A stretch of DNA of 64,000 nucleotides from the NCBI GenBank assembly GCA_013216135.1, contig JABSOS010000011.1, positions 1 through 64,000 on the forward strand, in the 5' to 3' direction. Positions within the stretch are counted from its first letter, which is position 1. The number at the start of each line of letters is the position of its first letter. The position numbers and the translations under genes are program-made. Below the pieces are notes generated by a model that worked only from the letters and a program-made list of their open reading frames with translations, was not told the origin of the DNA and did no database searches. Shown here in pieces: positions 1 through 10,183 of this stretch. The stretch is from Candidatus Caenarcanales bacterium (GTDB taxonomy: Bacteria > Cyanobacteriota > Vampirovibrionia > LMEP-6097).

Positions 1-386
1 ATATCAATTTCTTGCCTCTTTGAAATTACTTCACCTTCGATATTTGTTAGATCTTCACCACAAATAGAGCACTTTTCTACTTCACATCTTTCAATTTTAT
101 CTGGGTTTGAAACCTGCTCTCTTCCATGACCTTTATGTCCTTTTTGAGCACCTGGCTTCTTTCCTGATTTAGCTCTGCCGCTTTTATTTTTCTTTTTACC
201 ATCATTATCTTTTGATGGTGGATTGGAACTATTTGAGCTATCTTTTTTCTTGTATTTCGCTAATCTTGATTTTAATTCTGCATTCTCTTTCTTTAATTCT
301 TTTACTTCTTGACGGAGTTCTTTAATTTCTGAACGAAGCTCACTTACTAAGTCTATTAATTCATCATATGTTGGCTTCTTTCTCAC
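1..386 (-). mobile_element. IS66-family transposase, N-terminal part (runs off window)
   Basis: Reading on the minus strand from a GTG at 386, the frame is open to the window edge (about 128 codons). An in-frame TAA lies directly upstream of the GTG (387-389), which fixes the start. The product begins with a Leu/Glu/Lys coiled coil (residues ~5-45), then a DSSNSSNPPSKD segment and a KPGAQKGHKGH segment. A pair of cysteines (CSICGEDL) follows. This order is characteristic of IS66-type TnpC transposases: leucine-zipper region, linker, zinc-finger IS66 domain. The DDE catalytic domain would lie outside the window, so intactness cannot be judged. The end of the IS should lie between 387 and about 600; I could not identify a terminal inverted repeat there. 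Confidence 0.85.
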
Positions 387-606
387 TTACTCTAGTAACT
401 CATGAATAGCTAGATTTGGCCAGAGTTAAACATGTTAGTTTACATAATCTTTATTTTTTACCTGAGTAGTTACTTAAAAATATGTCTGTCAAAATAATTC
501 CAGAATTTACTTTGTAAACTTGGAAGATTTATAGCTTAAGGAATAGATATTTTTAGAGGAGATATTTATTCAAGCTTATATACATATTGAATAAAAGGAG
601 AGAAAA

Positions 607-1149
607 ATGGTTACAGTTAATGATGGAGCACCGTCAGGAAGAAAACCTGGAGATGCAGTATATCAAAATGGTCAATTTGTAGGTAATGTAATTGATCCTA
701 ACAAGATCACAACTTTAACAGAGAGCACAGATGCAGCAATGAATATCTTAGATGGTAAAGACCCTAAGCATGTGGCTAAAGCATCTACAACAGGTGATAC
801 GCAGCTTAAGGAAGCACTTGATAAGATGTTCTTTGATGGTTTTGCGCCAGGAGCTTCAGGTACTTTAGATTACAATAAAAAAAATCTGGATAACTTAATC
901 ACTGCCTTAAAGCCCAAGTTAAAAGGTCTAAGCCCACAAGAACAAAAAGACAAAATTTCTGAAATGTTGAAAGTCTATGGTATTAATGAAATACCTGGTG
1001 ATGCTGAATTGAATAAAATAACTATCCGTGATGAAGATTCTATTCAGGATGTAACTGGATTAATTGACTATATCCAGAAAGGTGTAAATAAACAAGAACC
1101 AGCTTTAGCCGATAATAGCATCGGGAATAAAGAACTAACAGCAGCTTAA
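607..1149 (+). CDS. hypothetical protein, 180 aa
   Basis: A Shine-Dalgarno AAAGGAG sits 6-7 bases before the ATG, one of the clearer ribosome sites in the chromosomal part of the window. The product is soluble, with no signal peptide or membrane segment. It begins with a Gly/Asn-rich stretch (VNDGAPSGRKPGDAVYQNG) and continues as a mixed-charge, probably helical protein. I do not recognise a family. It stands alone between the IS66 fragment and the CBS-domain gene, transcribed in the same direction as the latter. Coding character is good (no rare-codon runs, SD present), but the function is unknown. Confidence 0.7.
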   Translation: MVTVNDGAPSGRKPGDAVYQNGQFVGNVIDPNKITTLTESTDAAMNILDGKDPKHVAKASTTGDTQLKEALDKMFFDGFAPGASGTLDYNKKNLDNLITALKPKLKGLSPQEQKDKISEMLKVYGINEIPGDAELNKITIRDEDSIQDVTGLIDYIQKGVNKQEPALADNSIGNKELTAA

Positions 1150-1222
1150 AGTAATACCTATAAGCATGAATATATCTTGTAATCCTTGACAGTAACCCAT
1201 AAATTAAGGGTAAAATTAATAT

Positions 1223-1759
1223 ATGGTATCTGATTACATTGAAGAAGAATTGCAAATTATGGACGAAAGCATAAAGTCCACTCTTGATAATATTTCAGCT
1301 GCCATAGAGATCAATGATCCTATTAAAATTCTTAATTTAGATTATATTCATACTGTGACCCAAGACACTAGCTTAAATGAAGCTGTAGCTTATATGGCTG
1401 ATAATAACAAGGGGTGTGTTGGTATCCGTGACAGAGAAGGAAAGATAGTCGGTATCTTTACTGAAAGAGATTTACTTAGAAGGATAGTTTCTAAAAATGT
1501 AAATATGAGCAGTTCTAAAATTCAGGACTATATGACTCGTAACCCTCAAATGCTTTCAGAGGAAGATCCTATCGCTTTTGCGCTTAACAGAATGTCAGAC
1601 GGTTCTTATAGGCATATACCTATTACTAAAAACGGTGAGGTAAGGTATATGCTTTCAGTTAAAGACATTGTTGATCAGATCTCTCTTGCTTACAGAGATA
1701 AAGTTTTAAATCTTCCACCACAGTTAAAACAAGACTCTTCTAGTCAGTACGGTGGCTAA
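1223..1759 (+). CDS. CBS-domain pair protein
   Basis: The 178-aa protein has about 45 N-terminal residues followed by two CBS motifs. The first covers roughly 40-100 (TSLNEAVAYMADNNKGCVGI, then GKIVGIFTERDLLRRI). The second covers roughly 105-165 (MTRNPQMLSEEDPIAFALNR, then MLSVKDIVDQI). Tandem CBS motifs form a Bateman module that binds adenine nucleotides and usually senses energy state. Stand-alone versions like this have no fixed partner, so the target is unknown. A TAAAAT hexamer ends 6 bases before the ATG and no SD is present, so the mRNA may be leaderless. An alternative start is the ATG at 1259. The gene ends base-to-base against a convergent gene. Confidence 0.85.
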   Translation: MVSDYIEEELQIMDESIKSTLDNISAAIEINDPIKILNLDYIHTVTQDTSLNEAVAYMADNNKGCVGIRDREGKIVGIFTERDLLRRIVSKNVNMSSSKIQDYMTRNPQMLSEEDPIAFALNRMSDGSYRHIPITKNGEVRYMLSVKDIVDQISLAYRDKVLNLPPQLKQDSSSQYGG

Positions 1760-2209
1760 TTAAGCACTCCGTTCTATACTGCTTTTTTCTTTTGATTCAA
1801 AAATTTGTTTATAGAAGCTATTTTTAGGCTTTTTATTTTCTTCAAGCTTTTTTGCTTGTTTATTTAGATGTTCTTCTGCTTGTTTTAACCTAGTATTCAG
1901 TTTTTGAATAGTATGCATTACTTTATCGATTTCAAAACTAACATCTTGATGTTTCTTTGAATCTATAATCTTGAGATTTTTATGGATGAACTTAATATCT
2001 TGATCTGTATATGGGATTAAATTCATATTCAAATCATTTTTAGGGTCTTCTAGGACCTGCTTCATAGCTTCCTCTAAGATAGCAAATTCCTCAAGTTGTT
2101 TATTACTAAAAAACTTGTGAAACTCATTATTAATTTGATCAATAACAAGCTTAAAGTCAATTTTCAGCGATCTCATAATCGACTGCAAAACATGGTTAGT
2201 TTGCTTCAA
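1760..2209 (-). CDS. hypothetical coiled-coil protein, paralogue of the next gene
   Basis: 149 aa, apparently from a TTG start (2209); a G-run about 10 bases upstream may serve as ribosome site. The protein is charged and helical, with a likely coiled coil in the C-terminal half (KLNTRLKQAEEHLNKQAKKL). The centre (DQDIKFIHKNLKIIDSK...SFEI) resembles the centre of the neighbouring 169-aa protein (EQDIDFINKNLAVLKSK...KFEV). The two genes therefore look like tandem duplicates that have diverged. No known family recognised. Start uncertain because there is no ATG near the 5' end. Confidence 0.6.
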   Translation of the reverse strand: MKQTNHVLQSIMRSLKIDFKLVIDQINNEFHKFFSNKQLEEFAILEEAMKQVLEDPKNDLNMNLIPYTDQDIKFIHKNLKIIDSKKHQDVSFEIDKVMHTIQKLNTRLKQAEEHLNKQAKKLEENKKPKNSFYKQIFESKEKSSIERSA

Positions 2210-2317
2210 GTGATATTCCCCCCAGTATATACTTTATTAGATTACAAAAACTTAGTTAAAATTGAGTTAACTATTATCTTAATTTTGGCTAATATTTTTA
2301 TGCACCAGATTTAGGAA

Positions 2318-2827
2318 TTATATGCGTTCTTCACCAGAATTTTTTTCTAAAAATTCGATCTCTTGGATAAATGCTTTCATTTCCAGGGTTTCTTCTTTTG
2401 AAGTACCAGGATTCTTCATATTTAGTATTTCCTTTAATAGTTTTTCATCACTAATATAGTTCTTAATCTCTTCTTCTGGAGGGGCAATTCTTGATATTAA
2501 TTTTTTTGCAGCAAGTAAGATGTTACTTACTTCAAATTTTGCGTTTTCTTTCCCTTTTGATTTAAGTACTGCTAGGTTTTTATTAATAAAATCGATATCC
2601 TGTTCTATTCTTTTTTCTAATTCAGGACTAGGTTTTAGTTCATGGTTTGTAAGAACTTGCTCGAGAAGTACTTCCAGTGCTTTTAACTCTTCTTTCTCTG
2701 AAGAGTTCAGGGCATCAAAGAATAGCTTATTCTCTTTTAAATCTTGGAGACTTATCTCAATATCATTGCCAATTAATTGCACTGATTTATTAGCTTCCAA
2801 CTCTAACTCATCTGAATGTTTGACCAT
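2318..2827 (-). CDS. hypothetical coiled-coil protein, paralogue of the previous gene
   Basis: 169 aa, Glu/Lys/Leu rich, predicted largely helical, no signal peptide or membrane segment. Residues ~85-110 (EQDIDFINKNLAVLKSK) match the adjacent downstream gene, and the spacing of the flanking helices is also similar. No family recognised. The gene reads in the same direction as its paralogue, with about 108 bp between them. The ATG is preceded by an AT-rich stretch rather than a Shine-Dalgarno. Confidence 0.65.
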   Translation of the reverse strand: MVKHSDELELEANKSVQLIGNDIEISLQDLKENKLFFDALNSSEKEELKALEVLLEQVLTNHELKPSPELEKRIEQDIDFINKNLAVLKSKGKENAKFEVSNILLAAKKLISRIAPPEEEIKNYISDEKLLKEILNMKNPGTSKEETLEMKAFIQEIEFLEKNSGEERI

Positions 2828-2897
2828 ACTAAAGTAAGGTATCTCATTTGTTGTTTATCTTGAGGTTAAGGGTGTTGGGTTTTTAAATGAAATGTTT

Positions 2898-3890
2898 TTA
2901 ATAATCAACATTATAGTTAATATTTAGACCTGAATCTCTGAGCTTTTGATCAGTAGTTTTTTGAAATGCAAAAAGAAAATCATTCAGTGTAATGTTATCT
3001 TCGCCTAGTATTACATTAACATTAGAGGTAAAGCTTTGTTCTTTTACTTTATTAATTAAGGCTAAATTTATAGTATCACTTGATTTATCTTCACCTTGAG
3101 ATAAAAGTATGTTTATTCCTTGTATTAGTTTGGGAACGGGAACTTCTGGTAAGATTTTGTTTAGTTTTTTTGCTGTTTCAATTGCTATTTTTGATGAATT
3201 TGTCTGGTTGTTAGAGACCTCATTTAAAACAACGAGAGCAGGTAGAGTTAAGCTATCAGTATCATTATTACCGAATTCTTGAGCAATAGCTTGGAGTACT
3301 TTTGGTGCATATTTTGCAGGTAAGTCTCTTTCACTAACAAGGTTTTGGTAAGCTTTGATTGATAATGGTCCAATATTTCGAGCTATAGTAAAATTAGGAT
3401 TATTTGTATCCATATATGCTTCAGGGGTTCTCTCTAGCTGACTTCTGAAAATAACCTCTAGATTCTTTGGATTATTTGTTTCATTCATAGCTATTCCTTC
3501 TGAGTAAAACCTTTCATTAGCCTCGTGGAGTTTGAAAACACTTGAGAAATCTGCAGACTTGGCGAAGAAGGTGATCAAAGCATCTTCTTCATTTTTGCCA
3601 AGTTGATATTTGTCACTAAATTTTCTAATTGCATCTAAGGAGATTTGAGGTTTAGTTGGATTATCTCTGTAGAATAGTCCATCTGGTAGTTCATTATTAA
3701 TTTCTACATTATTTAGAACAGAAGCATTTTTAGATGACATTGACTGAGCAATCAAGAAATCTTTAGAAAGAGTATTCACGTCTTTGTTATAAACCTGTTC
3801 CTGACGAATAGATAAGTGGTCAGATTTGCTGGGGGGAATTTGAGCTTGATTTGGGTGTAATAATAAACTAGCTAAAGATCCTAATGCCAT
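2898..3890 (-). CDS. hypothetical protein, 330 aa
   Basis: A soluble-looking protein with a low-complexity N-terminus (residues 1-45, Leu/Gln/Pro/Ser) and a longer, mainly helical remainder. There is no signal peptide in the classical sense, no membrane segment and no motif I recognise. A TAAGAT hexamer lies 9 bases before the ATG with no SD, consistent with a short or absent leader. It belongs to the set of lineage-specific proteins scattered through the window (compare 13272, 26358, 46781, 53827). Confidence 0.65.
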   Translation of the reverse strand: MALGSLASLLLHPNQAQIPPSKSDHLSIRQEQVYNKDVNTLSKDFLIAQSMSSKNASVLNNVEINNELPDGLFYRDNPTKPQISLDAIRKFSDKYQLGKNEEDALITFFAKSADFSSVFKLHEANERFYSEGIAMNETNNPKNLEVIFRSQLERTPEAYMDTNNPNFTIARNIGPLSIKAYQNLVSERDLPAKYAPKVLQAIAQEFGNNDTDSLTLPALVVLNEVSNNQTNSSKIAIETAKKLNKILPEVPVPKLIQGINILLSQGEDKSSDTINLALINKVKEQSFTSNVNVILGEDNITLNDFLFAFQKTTDQKLRDSGLNINYNVDY

Positions 3891-3958
3891 AAATTAAGAT
3901 CTTAGCATTATTATCTTGAAAGGTGATACTTGTTGAGTAGGTTTAGAGAAGCCTTAAT

Positions 3959-4183
3959 TTAAACTTCAGAATTACTCTCCGACTTTGACTTAATCTTAGA
4001 GTTTGCTCTATCAACAAACTTCTTAATTTTAAAAAAGGTAAGAATTATTCCTAAGGTAGCAAAGACCATAATCGATGTAACTTTATAATCTACACCATAG
4101 TGCTCAAATACATATTCCCCGAGGAAATAACCTAGGAAAACAGTTGAAGGGATAACGTATGCAATATCAAAGAGTTGCCACAT
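3959..4183 (-). CDS. AtpZ/AtpI-like small membrane protein
   Basis: 74 aa with two hydrophobic segments (about 5-25 and 35-52) and a short basic/Ser tail. The segment YVIPSTVFLGYFLGEYVFEH has the Pro and GYxxG pattern of AtpZ/AtpI-type proteins, which accompany F0F1 ATP synthase genes and assist c-ring assembly or Mg2+ supply. It lies just downstream of atpD in the same direction, but separated by a terminator-like hairpin, so cotranscription is doubtful. The assignment rests on the short motif, the topology and the location. Confidence 0.55.
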   Translation of the reverse strand: MWQLFDIAYVIPSTVFLGYFLGEYVFEHYGVDYKVTSIMVFATLGIILTFFKIKKFVDRANSKIKSKSESNSEV

Positions 4184-4194
4184 CTATATATATT

Positions 4195-4235
4195 AAACCA
4201 AAAAGCATAAGAATTACTCTCCTGCTTTTTGGTTT
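4195..4235 (-). terminator. hairpin between atpD and the AtpZ-like gene
   Basis: Perfect 13-bp inverted repeat, AAACCAAAAAGCA at 4195-4207 and TGCTTTTTGGTTT at 4223-4235, with a 15-base loop. It lies 139 bp after the atpD stop on the minus strand and just before the start of the next gene. The stem is AU-rich, so termination strength is uncertain. The 4231-4235 arm is shared with the outer repeat described at 4231-4352, so two alternative folds are possible. Confidence 0.5.
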
Positions 4236-4352
4236 ATCACAAAATGCCCACTTGCTGCGTTACTCAAATTTTTCAAAGTCATCATTGACATGTAGTCAAC
4301 TCAGCCTTTTCAGAATTTGAAAGCCTTGCCATTGAACATTTTGTGACAAACC
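4231..4352. repeat. intergenic inverted-repeat element, copy A
   Basis: The ends GGTTTATCACAAAATG (4231-4246) and CATTTTGTGACAAACC (4337-4352) are complementary with one mismatch. Inside lies a core running from GCTGCGTTAC (4254-4263) to GCCTTGC (4323-4329). The same core, with the same end motifs and nearly the same length (76 versus 73 bp), occurs in the opposite orientation at 6009-6081. The two copies flank atpD. It looks like a dispersed, non-coding repeat family. Confidence 0.65.
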
Positions 4353-4373
4353 ACTTATTTGTATTACTAAAAA

Positions 4374-5834
<1,461 letters not shown>

Positions 5835-5862
5835 TTAAATCTGAAAGTATTAAATTTTTTAA

Positions 5863-5912
5863 CCTAAGAATTAAGCACCTAGAACTAGGCGACTAGTATT
5901 ACTATTCTTAGG
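5863..5912 (-). promoter_or_regulatory. two-tier hairpin in the region upstream of atpD
   Basis: CCTAAGAAT (5863-5871) and ATTCTTAGG (5904-5912) form a perfect 9-bp stem. Nested inside, CCTAG-AA-CTAGG (5878-5889) makes a second small stem. On the atpD strand this lies 50-100 bases before the start codon. It could be a 5' UTR structure, an operator, or the terminator of something upstream; the sequence does not decide. Confidence 0.4.
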
Positions 5913-6008
5913 GAATAGGTGTTTAAAATTAGTACTAGATATTTAGCCTATATATAGAATTCAATAATAAAATCTAATAAGACCTTGGGCGCAGTGTATT
6001 TTCAAAGA

Positions 6009-6081
6009 GCAAGGCTTATGAGGAAGAAAAAGCGCAGTGTACTCAAGTACATGAGCATTTTTATGATGAATGTAACGCAGC
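6009..6081. repeat. intergenic repeat element, copy B (inverted relative to copy A)
   Basis: Runs from GCAAGGC (6009-6015) to GTAACGCAGC (6072-6081), the reverse complements of the copy A boundaries. The middle contains a palindrome-like CTCAAGTACATGAG segment and AGCGCAGTG. Copy B lies between the end of lexA and the upstream region of atpD, so together with copy A it encloses atpD as a 1.7-kb inverted-repeat bracket. Confidence 0.6.
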
Positions 6082-6106
6082 TATTAGGAAATTAAACAAG
6101 CCCAGA

Positions 6107-6835
6107 TTAGAGTTTTCTGAGAACGCCTTTCACAACCCCCTGAATATCAAAGCCATCAACACTAGGGTCTACATATATAGCTTCCATATAAGGGTTTTCT
6201 GGTTGAAGTCGAATCATGCCATTCGCTTCTTTATAGAATCGTTTCAATGTGCTGGATTCACCATTTATCAGTGCAACAATGATTTCACCATTATTAGCAA
6301 CTTTACGTGATTCAACTAAGATGACATCACCATCATTAATAAGAGCATCAATCATACTTTGACCTTTAACTCTTAGTGCGTAGCAACCTACTGGAAAGAA
6401 TGAATCTAATTCTAAATATTCTTCAGCTTGATTTGTAATTTCTAAAGGCAGTCCTGCGGTGATTTGACCAAGAACAGGTATTTCTACTTTAGAGCTAACA
6501 AATTCAGGTTTTTCTTCTACACGTATAGGGTTTAATTCTGATACAGGACTTGGTTCAGTAGATAAAAATCTTTTCGAAGCTTTCGGTGGAAACTTATGTT
6601 GGCAGTGATCATAGGTAGCATCATCAATAATTCTCAGTGACCTAGCGGCTCCCTGAGTCCAAGTAATAATACTTTTCTTTTTAAGGGCTGATATATGATA
6701 CTGCAATGTACCTTTCGTAATTCCCATCGATGATGCAATTTCATCTAATGTCGGTGGGTAGTGAGCTTCTTGAGTTAATCTGAAAATAGTTTCAGCTGTC
6801 TCTTGCTGCTTAGGTGATAGTGTTATAGAACTCAT
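6107..6835 (-). CDS. lexA: LexA repressor
   Basis: SOS repressor with self-cleaving activity. The N-terminal winged helix-turn-helix begins LSPKQQETAETIFRLTQEA and includes PPTLDEIASSMGITKGTLQY. The C-terminal S24 domain carries the scissile Ala-Gly in GQITAGLP, the nucleophile Ser in KGQSMIDA and the general-base Lys in STLKRFY, 38 residues after the Ser, as expected. A ~45-residue linker joins the two domains. I prefer the ATG at 6835 because a TATTAT hexamer ends only 6 bases upstream, and the longer GTG start (6853) would overlap it. The linker is longer than usual. The gene is monocistronic, downstream of pheS on the same strand with a palindrome at its promoter. Confidence 0.95.
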   Translation of the reverse strand: MSSITLSPKQQETAETIFRLTQEAHYPPTLDEIASSMGITKGTLQYHISALKKKSIITWTQGAARSLRIIDDATYDHCQHKFPPKASKRFLSTEPSPVSELNPIRVEEKPEFVSSKVEIPVLGQITAGLPLEITNQAEEYLELDSFFPVGCYALRVKGQSMIDALINDGDVILVESRKVANNGEIIVALINGESSTLKRFYKEANGMIRLQPENPYMEAIYVDPSVDGFDIQGVVKGVLRKL

Positions 6836-6841
6836 ACTGTT

Positions 6842-6866
6842 ATAATACCACACAAATGTAAGTGTG
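6842..6866 (-). promoter_or_regulatory. lexA promoter -10 with overlapping operator-like palindrome
   Basis: TATTAT (minus strand, 6842-6847) lies 6 bases before the preferred lexA ATG. Immediately upstream, CACAC (6849-6853) and GTGTG (6862-6866) form an inverted repeat with an 8-base spacer. Its position over the -10/-35 spacer suits autoregulation by LexA, but it matches neither the Gram-positive nor the cyanobacterial SOS-box consensus. As a LexA site it is a hypothesis. Confidence 0.4.
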
Positions 6867-6931
6867 TTTTCCTCTTCTCTTCTTATCTTTATGCCAAGAT
6901 CGCACTTATTTATAACAGAGTGAATTGTTAA

Positions 6932-7975
6932 TTAACTATAAAGGCGTTGGTCGCCATTAAATAAAAGGCGGATATCATTGATTTTATGCTTGAGCATGGT
7001 GAATCTTTCAAGACCTAAGCCTGCAGCGAATCCAGAATATTTCTTAGAGTCAATTCCGGCCATTTCTAGAACGTTAGGGTCAACCATGCCACAACCCATT
7101 AATTCAAGCCAGCCTTTTCCGCCACATGTATTACAACCTTTACCATTACAGAAAACACATTCAGCATCTAATTCTGCACTTGGTTCTGTAAATGGAAAGT
7201 AATCTGGTCTTAGTCTTGTCGGGATGTTTTTGCCGAAAAACCTGTTCAGAAACTCATTTAAGAACCACTTCATATGTCCAAAGCTGACATTTTTGTCTAC
7301 CATCATGATTTCTAATTGATGGAAAAATGGCATTTTACGAGCGTTTACTTCTTCATTACGGTAAACACGCCCATGCCCAAAAATTCTAAAAGGTGGCTTT
7401 AGTTTTTCCATAGCTCTAATTTGGATGGAAGAAGTATGACTTCTTAAAAGAATCTCAGAACCTAGTTCTGTATAGAAAGTATCTTGCTCATCTCTAGCTG
7501 GGTGATCTTCACCAGTATTTAATGCTGTAAAATTATAGTAACTATTCTCAACTTCAGGTCCATCCACTAAAGAAAAACCTAATTCAGTAAAGATTTGTGT
7601 CATTTCTTGTGTGACTTCATCAAGAGGGTGGATAAATCCTGATTTTGAATTTTGAGATGGTAGACTAACGTCGATTTTTTCAGAGGCTAGTTTAGCATTT
7701 AATTCTTCAGTTTTAAGGGCTTTAATTTTCTCGTTAAAGTTTCCTTCAATTTCAGCTTGGATTTCATTAATTATCTTTCCTAAAGCGGGCTTATCTTCAG
7801 GCTTTAGGTCTTTCATGTATTTTTTGAAAGAAGTGATCTGACTTTTAGATCCTAGGTACTTAGCTTTTATTTGGTTAGCATTTTTTATAGTAAGATTTTG
7901 GCTAAAGTCTTTCTTAGCTTCATCTTTGATCTCATCTAGCTCTTTTCTTAAATCGTCTATATTAATTGTTTGCAT
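6932..7975 (-). CDS. pheS: phenylalanyl-tRNA synthetase alpha chain
   Basis: 347 aa. Catalytic chain that charges tRNA-Phe with phenylalanine. An N-terminal coiled-coil arm (residues ~1-95) precedes the class II core. Motif 2 is visible as RVYRNEEVNARKMPFFHQLE and motif 3 as GFAAGLGLERFTMLKHKIND. A cysteine cluster, CVFCNGKGCNTCGGKGW, is a normal variant seen in many PheS proteins. A ribosome site AGAAGGG precedes the ATG by about 5 bases and a TATACC hexamer lies further upstream. pheT is not adjacent, so the two subunits are encoded separately. Confidence 0.97.
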   Translation of the reverse strand: MQTINIDDLRKELDEIKDEAKKDFSQNLTIKNANQIKAKYLGSKSQITSFKKYMKDLKPEDKPALGKIINEIQAEIEGNFNEKIKALKTEELNAKLASEKIDVSLPSQNSKSGFIHPLDEVTQEMTQIFTELGFSLVDGPEVENSYYNFTALNTGEDHPARDEQDTFYTELGSEILLRSHTSSIQIRAMEKLKPPFRIFGHGRVYRNEEVNARKMPFFHQLEIMMVDKNVSFGHMKWFLNEFLNRFFGKNIPTRLRPDYFPFTEPSAELDAECVFCNGKGCNTCGGKGWLELMGCGMVDPNVLEMAGIDSKKYSGFAAGLGLERFTMLKHKINDIRLLFNGDQRLYS

Positions 7976-8065
7976 AAGCCCTTCTCTGGGTATAAAATTC
8001 TAGCATTTAGCTTATCTACTATGATGGGCCTTCTATTTAAAGTAATTGCATAATATAATGATTTT

Positions 8066-10147
8066 ATGAAAACTGACTTAGCAAATCCATTACTGAATTA
8101 CGATGAGTTTGCCCCTTATCGTTCAATTAAAGCTGAGCATATAGTTCCAGCTGTGGAAGAAATTACAAGCTGGGCTAGGAATGAATTAGAAGAAGTTTTA
8201 AAAACTAAAGAACCTTACACTTTTGAAAATACTTTAGAGAGATTGATTCTCATGGAAGAGTCTATCGATAAGGTTTGGACTCCTGTTGAGAATTTACTTT
8301 CAATAAAAGGTGAAGATGATATTCGTGAAGCTGCAGAAACTGCTAGGCCTATCTTAGTTCAGTTCTATAACGACTATTCTTTAGATGAGAGAGTGTATAA
8401 ATTAATTAAAAAGTACGCTGCATCTAGAGAAGTTAAGAGACTTGATGTGGCTAGATCAAGATATCTAAAAAACACTATCAAAGACTTTAAACTATCTGGT
8501 GCTGAATTGGAAGGTGAAGAGAAAGAAGAGTTTAAGGAACTTAACTTAAAACTAGCTGAGCTAACACAAAAGTTCTCAAATAATGTTGTCGACAGTAAGT
8601 TCAATTTAGTAGTAAAGGATGAAGCTGATCTCGCTGGTTTACCGGAAGATACTATTCAAGCTGCTAAAAATAAAGCTAAAGAATTAAATACGCCTGATGA
8701 ATGGGTTTTCACTTTAGATTTCCCTTCTTATGATCCTTTTATGAAGTTTGCTGATAATGGCAAATTGAGACAGATTTTTTATATTGAGTACCTTAATAAA
8801 GCTTCAGCTGGAAAGAAGAATAAAAATGGTGATTCAATTGACAATGAGCCATTAATTCATGAAATCTATAAAGCGAAATCTAGAAAAGCAAGGCTACTAG
8901 GTTTTAGAAACTATGCTGAATTATCACTTCAAACTAAAATGGCTGAAAAACCTAAAAAGGTAAAAGATTTCCTTTTAAGAATTGCTGAGAAAGCTCGCCC
9001 TCTAGCGGAAAAAGAATATAAAGAGTTAGTTGAATTCCAGAAAAAGATAGGCTACGTGAACCTAGAAAAAGATCCTTCAAAAATTTTGCCGTGGGATACT
9101 GCTTACTTAGCCGAAAAGCTTAGAAAAGAAAAGTTTGATATCGATACTAATCTCACTAAGCAATACTTTGAATTGAGTGCGACTGTTGATGGAATGTTTA
9201 CTATCGCTACTAAAATTTTTGGAATTAGCTTCAAAGAAATAAGTGATTATGAAACTTGGGATGATGAAGTTAGAGTTTTTGAAGTTTTAGATAAAGACTC
9301 TTCTTTAATCGGAACTTTTTATATGGATTTACACCCACGTGATACTAAGCGTGGTGGTGCATGGGTAATGCCTTTAGTAGATTCTTCAGTGAAAAGTGAT
9401 GGTACTGTTACTCGTCCACAATGTGCTTTAGTAGGTAATATTACTAGACCACAAACAGAACCAGAACCTAAGCCAGCTTTATTAACGCCATGGGACGTTC
9501 GTGTTCTGTTTCATGAATTTGGGCACGCTTTGCATGCCTTATTTAGTAAAGTGGAAGTCTCACCTATAGCAGGAACTAATGTAGAGTGGGATTTTGTTGA
9601 ATTACCAAGTCAACTTATGGAAAACTTTACTTGGGAAAAAGAATCATTAAGTATTTTCGCTAAGCACTATGAAACTGGTGAATTAATTCCAGATGAGCTT
9701 CTTGGGAAAATGGTGAAAGCTAGAAACTTCAATGAAGGAATAGCCTGTCTTAGACAACTTGTTTTCTCGATATTCGATTTAGAGTTCTATATGAATGAAC
9801 TTGATTTCCTTTTAGAGCCTCCTTCATACGCTTATTTAAAGTTAGCCAAGGAATATGACGTCATAGAACCATGCCATTACATTAATTTCCCCAACTCCTT
9901 TTCGCATATTTATGCTGGTGGTTATTCTGCTGGCTACTATAGCTATAAATGGGCTGAAGTTTTAGAGGCAGATGCTTTTAGTAAATTTAAAGAAAATGGG
10001 GTTATCTCAGCAGAGATCGGACAAAGCTACCGTGAGTCTATTTTAGAAAAAGGTGACAGTGAAGCACCTATGGAACTATTTAAAGCGTTTATGGGGCGTG
10101 AGCCTGATGAAAATGCTCTTTTACGTCGCATGGGTTGTGAAGTATAA
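8066..10147 (+). CDS. M3-family oligopeptidase (oligopeptidase A / PrlC type)
   Basis: 693 aa, family length. Zinc metallopeptidase that degrades short peptides in the cytoplasm. The catalytic HEFGHALHALF motif is at about 483-493. A Glu ligand follows about 25 residues later in VEWDFVELPSQLMENF. The C-terminal substrate-site motif is visible as YSAGYYSYKWAEVLEADAF. No signal peptide. TATAAT (8054-8059) ends 6 bases before the ATG and no SD is seen, so the mRNA is probably leaderless. Divergent from pheS; followed by a bidirectional terminator. Confidence 0.95.
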   Translation: MKTDLANPLLNYDEFAPYRSIKAEHIVPAVEEITSWARNELEEVLKTKEPYTFENTLERLILMEESIDKVWTPVENLLSIKGEDDIREAAETARPILVQFYNDYSLDERVYKLIKKYAASREVKRLDVARSRYLKNTIKDFKLSGAELEGEEKEEFKELNLKLAELTQKFSNNVVDSKFNLVVKDEADLAGLPEDTIQAAKNKAKELNTPDEWVFTLDFPSYDPFMKFADNGKLRQIFYIEYLNKASAGKKNKNGDSIDNEPLIHEIYKAKSRKARLLGFRNYAELSLQTKMAEKPKKVKDFLLRIAEKARPLAEKEYKELVEFQKKIGYVNLEKDPSKILPWDTAYLAEKLRKEKFDIDTNLTKQYFELSATVDGMFTIATKIFGISFKEISDYETWDDEVRVFEVLDKDSSLIGTFYMDLHPRDTKRGGAWVMPLVDSSVKSDGTVTRPQCALVGNITRPQTEPEPKPALLTPWDVRVLFHEFGHALHALFSKVEVSPIAGTNVEWDFVELPSQLMENFTWEKESLSIFAKHYETGELIPDELLGKMVKARNFNEGIACLRQLVFSIFDLEFYMNELDFLLEPPSYAYLKLAKEYDVIEPCHYINFPNSFSHIYAGGYSAGYYSYKWAEVLEADAFSKFKENGVISAEIGQSYRESILEKGDSEAPMELFKAFMGREPDENALLRRMGCEV

Positions 10148-10152
10148 CTATT

Positions 10153-10183
10153 AAAAAAAGCAAGCCGATGGCTTGCTTTTTTT
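10153..10183. terminator. bidirectional intrinsic terminator
   Basis: GCAAGCC (10160-10166) and GGCTTGC (10170-10176) form a 7-bp stem with loop GAT. It is flanked by seven A on the left and seven T on the right, so it can stop transcripts from both directions. It separates the M3 peptidase from the convergent 113-aa gene. Confidence 0.9.

Noticed and set aside
6842..6866. Classical SOS box at lexA
   Set aside because: Neither GAAC-N4-GTTC nor the cyanobacterial AGTAC-type box is present; only the CACAC/GTGTG palindrome is seen, kept as a low-confidence operator.
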